Shown piece after piece: positions 59,022-64,000 of a stretch of DNA of 64,000 nucleotides (position 1 is the first letter of the stretch; every line of letters begins with the position of its first letter). The DNA is taken from the NCBI RefSeq assembly GCF_004519545.1, contig NZ_SDKM01000012.1, forward strand, positions 62,001-126,000, in the 5' to 3' direction. The translations under genes and the position numbers were made by a program. The notes beneath the pieces are model-generated. The model did no database searches. It was not told the origin of the DNA and saw only the letters and a list, made by a program, of their open reading frames with translations. Origin of the DNA: Nocardioides guangzhouensis (GTDB taxonomy: Bacteria > Actinomycetota > Actinomycetes > Propionibacteriales > Nocardioidaceae).

Positions 59022-60224
59022 ATGCCTCGGGCGGTCCTCGCGCTGGTCCTCGGCGCCCTGCTCACCGTCGTACCCGCCCTGCCCGGGCCGGCCTCGGCGG
59101 TCGCCGTCAGCCAGAGCTACCCCATGCCGGCGAAGGGGTCGATCACGATCAAGGGCCACGGCTTCGGGCACGGCCACGGGATGTCGCAGTACGGCGCGGA
59201 GGGCGCGGCGCGGGCCGGGAAGACCTGGCGCCAGATCCTGCAGTTCTACTACCCGGGCACCGCCTGGGGGACCGGGCCGGGACGGGTCAAGGTGCTGGTG
59301 TCGGCGGACACCACCCGCGACGTCGTCGTCGCTCCGCGCACCGGCCTGCGGGTCCGCGACATGGCGACCGGCGAGGTGGGGACGCTCGCGAAGAACGGCG
59401 CCACCCGCTGGCGGCTCGCGGTGGCCACGAACGGCCGCAGCGTGGTCGACTACCGCACCGACCGCTGGCGGCGCTGGAAGGTGCTGACCGGCGACGGCGC
59501 GTTCTACGCCGGGGGCAGCCCGATCACCCTCTACTACGGCTCCACCTCGCGGCAGTACCGCGGCTACCTCATCGGCGCTCGCCCCGCCAAGGGCTCGAGC
59601 GACCTGGACACCGTCAACTGGATCCGCGTCGAGAACTACCTCCGCGGCGTGGTGCCGCTCGAGATGCCGGCGTCCTGGAAGCCCGACGCCGTGCGAGCAC
59701 AGGCGGTCGCGGCGCGCACGTACGCGGCGTACGAGATGCGGCACCCGCGGGCCGCGCACTACCAGATCTGCGACACCACCTCGTGCCAGGTGTACGGCGG
59801 TTACACGGCCGAGCACGACCTCTCCGACGCGGCGATCACCGCGACCAAGGGCGTGATCCTGACCTGGAAGGGCACGCCGGCGTTCTCGCAGTTCGGCTCG
59901 AGCAGCGGCGGCTGGACCTCGGCCAACCAGTTCCCCTACCTCCCGGCCCAGCAGGACCCGTACGACGACTGGCCGGGCAACCCGGTCCACAGCTGGTCGG
60001 TGCGGATGGACGTGGCCAAGATCGAGCGCACCTGGCCCGGCGTCGGCAACCTGACGAAGATCCAGGTCACCGAGCGTGACGGCAACGGCGAGTGGCGCGG
60101 CCGGATCTGGAAGATGAGGCTGGTCGGCACCAAGAACGGCAGCGCCACCTCGGTCGCAGTCTCCGGGGACACCTTCCGCTCCCGGCTGGGCCTCCGCTCG
60201 ACCTGGATCACCTTCGTCGCCTGA
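59022..60224 (+). CDS. Secreted SpoIID/LytB-domain protein
   Basis: A 400-residue exported protein with a signal peptide (LVLGALLTVVPALPGPASA, cut near residue 26). GHGFGHGHGMSQYGAEGAAR (about 45-64) and the SpoIID part NWIRVENYLRGVVPLEMPAS (about 203-222) with KPDAVRAQAVAARTYAAYEM, SCQVYGGY and FGSSSGGWT match the SpoIID/LytB family. In sporulating bacteria SpoIID cuts denuded peptidoglycan glycans; in actinobacteria the role is less clear but a wall-linked function is likely. GGAG lies 8 nt before the ATG. A strong hairpin follows the gene. Confidence 0.92.
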   Translation: MPRAVLALVLGALLTVVPALPGPASAVAVSQSYPMPAKGSITIKGHGFGHGHGMSQYGAEGAARAGKTWRQILQFYYPGTAWGTGPGRVKVLVSADTTRDVVVAPRTGLRVRDMATGEVGTLAKNGATRWRLAVATNGRSVVDYRTDRWRRWKVLTGDGAFYAGGSPITLYYGSTSRQYRGYLIGARPAKGSSDLDTVNWIRVENYLRGVVPLEMPASWKPDAVRAQAVAARTYAAYEMRHPRAAHYQICDTTSCQVYGGYTAEHDLSDAAITATKGVILTWKGTPAFSQFGSSSGGWTSANQFPYLPAQQDPYDDWPGNPVHSWSVRMDVAKIERTWPGVGNLTKIQVTERDGNGEWRGRIWKMRLVGTKNGSATSVAVSGDTFRSRLGLRSTWITFVA

Positions 60225-60256
60225 CCGCCGCCTCCCGCCGTACCCCGACCGCCCGG

Positions 60257-60326
60257 CCGGATAAGTCCCAAACGTTTGAGGGCTATGGACGGCCGATGGA
60301 CCCCTCGAACGTTGGGGAGTATCCGG
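60257..60326. terminator. Long hairpin between convergent genes, likely bidirectional terminator
   Basis: Left arm TCCCAAACGTTTGAGGG (60266-60282) pairs with CCCTCGAACGTTGGGGA (60302-60318): 17 positions with one mismatch and one G-T pair, around a 19-nt loop. With one bulge the stem extends outward through CCGGAT (60257-60262) and ATCCGG (60321-60326). It lies between the SpoIID gene (ends 60224) and the convergent pyruvate carboxylase gene (ends 60361). No T-run follows, as is common in GC-rich bacteria. Confidence 0.7.
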
Positions 60327-60360
60327 GCAGGGGAGCCGGAGGTACGGCGCGGGCCCCGGG

Positions 60361-63300
60361 TCAGAGGACCAGGATCAGGTCGCCGCCCTCGACGGACAAG
60401 GTGCCGGACAGCGCGACCCGGGAGACCGTGCCCGCCTGCGGCGCGGTGATCGAGGCCTCCATCTTCATCGCCTCGATCGTGGCCACCACCTCGCCGGCGG
60501 CGACCTCGTCGCCCTCGGCGACCGTGACCGTGACCACGCCCTGGAACGGGGCGGCGACCTGCCGCGGGTCCTTCGGGTCGGCCTTCTCCGTGGCCGGCAC
60601 CTCCGAGGACACGTTGCGGTCCCGGATCGAGATGGGGCGGAGCTGGCCGTTGATCGTGGCCATCACGGTCCGGTAGCCGCGCTCGTCGGGCTCGGCGATC
60701 GCCTGCAGCCCGAACAGCACGGTCTTGCCGGGCTCGAGGTCGATCTGGTGCTCCTCGCCGGCCCGCAGTCCGTAGAGGTAGTCGACGGTCGGCAGCACCG
60801 AGGTGTCGCCGTACTTCTCGCGCGACTCCAGGAACTCCCGGGTCGGGCCGGGGAACAGCAGCTCGTTGAGGGTGCCGCGACGGGCGGACGCGAGCCCGGC
60901 CTGCTGCTCCGCGGTCAGCTCCTCCGCCGCGTGCTTCACGGTCCGGCCTTCGAGCGCCTTGGTGCGGAACGGCTCCGGCCAGCCGCCGGGCGGGTCGCCG
61001 AGCTCGCCGCCGAGGAAGCCGACCACCGAGTCGGGGATGTCGAACTTGCCGGGGTTGTCCTCGAACTCGGCCGGGTCGGCACCGACCGCGACCAGGTGCA
61101 GGGCGAGGTCGCCGACCACCTTGGAGGACGGGGTGACCTTGACGATGTTGCCGAGGATGTCGTTCGCGGCGGCGTACATGTCCTCGATCTGCTCGAACTT
61201 CTCGCCGAGGCCGAGCGCGATCGCCTGCTGCCGCAGGTTGGAGAGCTGACCGCCGGGGATCTCGTGGGTGTAGACCCGGCCGGTGGGCGAGGCGAGGCCG
61301 GACTCGAACGGCACGTAGACCCGGCGCATGGCCTCCCAGTACGGCTCCAGCGAGCACACCGCGTCCAGCGACAGTCCGGTCTCGCGGGCGCCGTGGTCGG
61401 TGGCCGCGACGAGGGCCGAGAGCGCCGGCTGCGAGGTGGTGCCGGCCATCGACGCGCTGGCGGCGTCGACCGCGTCCACGCCCGCCTCGATCGCGGCCAG
61501 CAGCGTGCCGAGCTGGCCGCCGGGGGTGTCGTGGGTGTGCAGGTGCACCGGCAGGTCGAACCGCTCGCGCAGCGTGGAGACCAGGGTCCGCGCGGCCGGC
61601 GCCCGCAGCAGCCCGGCCATGTCCTTGATCGCCAGCACGTGCGCGCCGGCGTCGACGATCCGCTGCGCGAGGTCGAGGTAGTAGTCGAGCGTGTAGAGCG
61701 ACTCGTCCGGGTCAGAGAGGTCGCCGGTGTAGCAGAGCGCCACCTCGGCCACCGTGGTCCCGGTCGCGCGCACCGCGTCGATCGCCGGCCGCATCTGCTC
61801 GACGTCGTTGAGCGCGTCGAAGATCCGGAACACGTCGATGCCGGTGGCCGCGGCCTCCTCGACGAACGCGTTGGTCACGGCCGTCGGGTACGGCGTGTAG
61901 CCGACCGTGTTGCGCCCGCGCAGCAGCATCTGGATGCACAGGTTCGGCATCGCCTGCCGCAGCGCGGCCAGCCGCTCCCACGGGTCCTCGGCCAGGAACC
62001 GCAACGACACGTCGTACGTCGCCCCGCCCCAGGCCTCGACCGACCAGAGCTCGGGGGTCAGCCGCGCGACATGCCCGGCGGCCGCCAGCAGGTCGTGCGT
62101 GCGGACCCGGGTCGCCAGCAGCGACTGGTGCGCGTCGCGGAACGTGGTGTCGGTGACCGCGACCCGATCGCGCTCGCGCAGCGCCCGCGCGAACCCCTCC
62201 GGCCCGAGCCGCAGCAGGTCCTGCCGGGACCCGTCCGGAGCAGGGACTGCGAGGTCCAGCGCCGGCAGCTTGAGCGCCGGGTCGAGCCGGGTCGGTGCGG
62301 GCCCGTTCGGCTGGTTGACCGTGACGTCGGCAAGGTAGGTGAGCAGCTTGGTGCCGCGGTCGGCGCTGGACCGTGCGGTCAGCAGCTGCGGGTGGTCCTC
62401 GATGAAGGACGTGGTGACCCGGCCGGCCACGAAGTCGGGGTCGTCGAGGACCGCCTGGAGGAACGGGATGTTCGTCGCGACGCCGCGGATCCGGAACTCC
62501 GCGACCGCGCGCCGGGCCCGGTCGACGGCGCTGTCGAAGGTGCGTCCGCGGCAGGTCAGCTTCGCGAGCATCGAGTCGAAGTGGGCGGACACCTCGGCGC
62601 CGGTGTACGTCGTGCCGCCGTCGAGGCGGATGCCGGGACCGCCGGGCGAGCGGTACGTGGTGATCTTGCCGGTGTCGGGCCGGAAGCCGTTGGCGGGGTC
62701 CTCGGTGGTGATCCGGCACTGCAGCGCCGCGCCGCGCAGCCGCACCGTGTCCTGCGACAGGCCCAGGTCCGCCAGCGTCTCGCCGGAGGCGATCCGCATC
62801 TGCGACTGCACCAGGTCGACGTCGGTGACCTCCTCGGTCACCGTGTGCTCCACCTGGATGCGCGGGTTCATCTCGATGAAGACGTAGTTGCCGTCCGGGT
62901 CGAGCAGGAACTCCACGGTGCCGGCGTTCCTGTAGCCGATCTCCTTCGCGAACGACACCGCGTCCGCACAGATCCGGTCGCGCAGGTCCGGGTCGAGGTT
63001 CGGCGCGGGCGCGATCTCGACCACCTTCTGGTGCCGGCGCTGCACCGAGCAGTCGCGCTCGAACAGGTGGATCACGTTGCCCTCGCCGTCGGCGAGGATC
63101 TGCACCTCGATGTGCCGCGGGTCGACCACGGCCTGCTCGATGAACACGGTCGGGTCGCCGAACGCGCCGTCGGCCTCGCGCATGCAGGTCTCGATCGCCT
63201 CGCGCAGCTGGTCCGGCTCGTCCACCCGGCGCATGCCGCGTCCGCCGCCACCGGCGACCGCCTTCACGAACAGCGGGTAGCGCATGCCCTCGGCCGCGGC

Positions 63301-63735
63301 CATCAGCCGGTCGGCGTCGGTGGACGGGTCGACCGACTCGAGCGTGGGTACGCCGGCCGCCCTGGCCGCCGCGATCGCCCGCGCCTTGTTGCCGGTCAGC
63401 GTGAGCACGTCCGCGCCGGGCCCGATGAACGTGATCCCCGCGTTCGCGCACGCCTCGGCCAGCGCCGGGTTCTCCGAGAGGAAGCCGTAGCCCGGGTAGA
63501 CCGCGTCCGCCCCCGCCCGCACCGCGGTGTCGACGATGCCCTGCGGGTCGAGGTAGGCCCGGACCGGGTGCCCGCGCTCACCGATCTCGTACGCCTCGTC
63601 GGCCTTCAGCCGGTGCTCGGAGCCGCGGTCCTCGTACGGGAAGACCGCGACCGTGCGTGCGCCGATCTCCACCGCCGCGCGGAAGGCGCGGACGGCGATC
63701 TCGCCTCGATTGGCCACGAGCACCTTGGTGAACAT
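60361..63735 (-). CDS. pyc: Pyruvate carboxylase
   Basis: A 1124-residue biotin enzyme, full length for the single-chain type. Order: biotin carboxylase (KVLVANRGEIAVRAFRAAVE at the start, ATP loop KAVAGGGGRGMR, EMNPRIQVEHTVTE about residue 290), carboxyltransferase (TDTTFRDAHQSLLATRVRT, metal site HLHTHDTPGGQ), the conserved PYC-OADA domain and the biotinyl domain with Lys1091 in EAMKMEA. It makes oxaloacetate from pyruvate and bicarbonate with ATP, refilling the citric acid cycle. ATG 63735 begins the conserved N-terminus and follows TAGCCT by 7 nt. The frame is open further upstream through the repeat, but that part is not coding. Confidence 0.97.
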   Translation of the reverse strand: MFTKVLVANRGEIAVRAFRAAVEIGARTVAVFPYEDRGSEHRLKADEAYEIGERGHPVRAYLDPQGIVDTAVRAGADAVYPGYGFLSENPALAEACANAGITFIGPGADVLTLTGNKARAIAAARAAGVPTLESVDPSTDADRLMAAAEGMRYPLFVKAVAGGGGRGMRRVDEPDQLREAIETCMREADGAFGDPTVFIEQAVVDPRHIEVQILADGEGNVIHLFERDCSVQRRHQKVVEIAPAPNLDPDLRDRICADAVSFAKEIGYRNAGTVEFLLDPDGNYVFIEMNPRIQVEHTVTEEVTDVDLVQSQMRIASGETLADLGLSQDTVRLRGAALQCRITTEDPANGFRPDTGKITTYRSPGGPGIRLDGGTTYTGAEVSAHFDSMLAKLTCRGRTFDSAVDRARRAVAEFRIRGVATNIPFLQAVLDDPDFVAGRVTTSFIEDHPQLLTARSSADRGTKLLTYLADVTVNQPNGPAPTRLDPALKLPALDLAVPAPDGSRQDLLRLGPEGFARALRERDRVAVTDTTFRDAHQSLLATRVRTHDLLAAAGHVARLTPELWSVEAWGGATYDVSLRFLAEDPWERLAALRQAMPNLCIQMLLRGRNTVGYTPYPTAVTNAFVEEAAATGIDVFRIFDALNDVEQMRPAIDAVRATGTTVAEVALCYTGDLSDPDESLYTLDYYLDLAQRIVDAGAHVLAIKDMAGLLRAPAARTLVSTLRERFDLPVHLHTHDTPGGQLGTLLAAIEAGVDAVDAASASMAGTTSQPALSALVAATDHGARETGLSLDAVCSLEPYWEAMRRVYVPFESGLASPTGRVYTHEIPGGQLSNLRQQAIALGLGEKFEQIEDMYAAANDILGNIVKVTPSSKVVGDLALHLVAVGADPAEFEDNPGKFDIPDSVVGFLGGELGDPPGGWPEPFRTKALEGRTVKHAAEELTAEQQAGLASARRGTLNELLFPGPTREFLESREKYGDTSVLPTVDYLYGLRAGEEHQIDLEPGKTVLFGLQAIAEPDERGYRTVMATINGQLRPISIRDRNVSSEVPATEKADPKDPRQVAAPFQGVVTVTVAEGDEVAAGEVVATIEAMKMEASITAPQAGTVSRVALSGTLSVEGGDLILVL

Positions 63736-63742
63736 GCGCAGC

Positions 63743-63748
63743 AGGCTA
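63743..63748 (-). promoter_or_regulatory. -10 box (TAGCCT) of the pyruvate carboxylase gene
   Basis: On the minus strand TAGCCT is followed by 7 nt and ATG 63735, implying a leaderless mRNA for this large gene. Confidence 0.6.
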
Positions 63749-63783
63749 GTCGCAGGCCGGTCCGTCACCGGTCCGACGGCCGC

Positions 63784-63858
63784 GGTTTCGAGACGGCTCG
63801 CTCGTCCCTCGCGGGCTCGGGACCGAGCCGAGCCCCTCAACCTCCTCGCTCCTCCTGA
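63784..63858. repeat. Direct repeat, copy 1 (75 bp)
   Basis: This copy starts GGTTTCGAGACGGCTCGCTC and ends CTCGCTCCTCCTGA. It matches the copy at 63885-63960 except for one missing C and one A/G change. Each copy holds a hairpin core GGCTCGG-GA-CCGAGCC. The GGTTTCGAGACGGCTCGCT word recalls intergenic repeats scattered in Nocardioides-like genomes (from memory, not searched). Confidence 0.75.
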
Positions 63859-63884
63859 TCGCTCGCAGGCAGAGTCAGGGCCGG

Positions 63885-63960
63885 GGTTTCGAGACGGCTC
63901 GCTCCGTCCCTCGCGGGCTCGGGACCGAGCCGAGCCCCTCGACCTCCTCGCTCCTCCTGA
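63885..63960. repeat. Direct repeat, copy 2 (76 bp)
   Basis: Second copy of the repeat at 63784-63858, 26 bp further on, in the same direction. It is followed by CCCTCGCAAGCTCGGGTCAG, which is related to the hairpin part, so the element may continue beyond the window. No gene is visible from 63736 to the right edge apart from these repeats. Confidence 0.75.
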
Positions 63961-64000
63961 CCCTCGCAAGCTCGGGTCAGGGCTCGGAGTTCGCGCACCG

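Noticed and set aside
60748..63858. A 1036-residue plus-strand frame
   Set aside because: Antisense to pyruvate carboxylase; no domain.
63736..63969. Upstream extension of the pyruvate carboxylase frame through the repeat
   Set aside because: The extra 78 residues translate the direct repeat (REG/ARS-rich) and precede the conserved N-terminus; the TAGCCT box supports ATG 63735.
1..64000. tRNA, rRNA, CRISPR, insertion sequence, prophage or defence island
   Set aside because: I looked for T-loop words, spaced repeats, transposase and integrase motifs and linked nuclease/toxin genes. Only a lone HNH protein was found, with no defence partners.

Overview
The window is high-GC DNA with strong G/C preference at third codon positions, frequent GTG starts, dense overlapping gene pairs, actinobacterial families (DUF1684, DUF4386, DUF6191, DUF6458, AAA-LuxR regulators, NarL-type two-component systems) and many starts lying directly behind a TANNNT box. 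This fits a chromosomal segment of an actinobacterium. A member of the Nocardioidaceae (Nocardioides-like) is my best guess, inferred from family content and not proven. I saw no rRNA, tRNA, CRISPR array, insertion sequence or prophage genes.

Layout. 0-5.4 kb: end of a carboxymuconolactone decarboxylase-like gene, DinB and PEP-mutase-like genes, an HNH nuclease, a zinc-free MDR oxidoreductase behind a tiny leader ORF, and an NTF2-like gene divergent from a frameshifted XRE/MmyB regulator with a perfect palindrome between them. 5.4-8.8 kb: a minus-strand run of a decayed alpha/beta hydrolase, a thioesterase, a YCII-like protein and 4-alpha-glucanotransferase (malQ). 9-22 kb: aldo/keto reductase, NlpC/P60 lipoprotein, an E1 alpha/beta pair of a 2-oxoacid dehydrogenase (beta frameshifted) with a small membrane protein, SDR, AIM24, DUF1684, DHFR-like, HAD and membrane proteins, a potassium-channel remnant and a 53-aa zinc-ribbon protein. 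21.7-27.8 kb: two two-component systems placed tail to tail, each divergent from a membrane-protein gene and with inverted repeats in the divergent intergenes. 28-35 kb: a secreted beta-propeller-like protein, an AAA-LuxR regulator (frameshifted) coupled to a metallo-beta-lactamase-fold hydrolase, and a secreted barrel-like protein with a secreted glycerophosphodiesterase. 35-44 kb: small DUF genes, GNAT, hemerythrin-like protein, a decayed amidase, a dienelactone hydrolase, an S-adenosylhomocysteinase-like protein, an orphan response regulator and a DHA2-type exporter. 44-53 kb: a second split AAA-LuxR regulator, an ABM monooxygenase, a hydrolase, adenosine deaminase, and a four-gene overlapping operon led by purine nucleoside phosphorylase. 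53-64 kb: gamma-glutamylcyclotransferase-like protein, dihydrolipoyl dehydrogenase, a cysteine-poor flavoprotein quinone reductase, a truncated thioredoxin, MmcQ/YjbR, a Gly/Asp-rich membrane protein, SpoIID/LytB, a strong terminator hairpin, pyruvate carboxylase, and a 75-76 bp direct repeat.

How it fits together. Most genes are housekeeping or accessory metabolism. Linked functions include purine salvage (adenosine deaminase and PNP), central carbon (pyruvate carboxylase, Lpd, E1) and paired sensing with membrane outputs. Two patterns stand out. First, at least thirteen genes start 5-9 nt after a TANNNT box, so leaderless transcription appears common. Second, eight genes are broken or truncated by small indels and deletions, some only by one or two bases, which could be real decay or sequencing error. 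I found no convincing new multi-gene defence or biosynthetic system. The best candidates for new biology are the mirrored two-component/membrane modules, the coupled leader peptide before the MDR gene, and the PNP-lipoprotein-epimerase-reductase operon.
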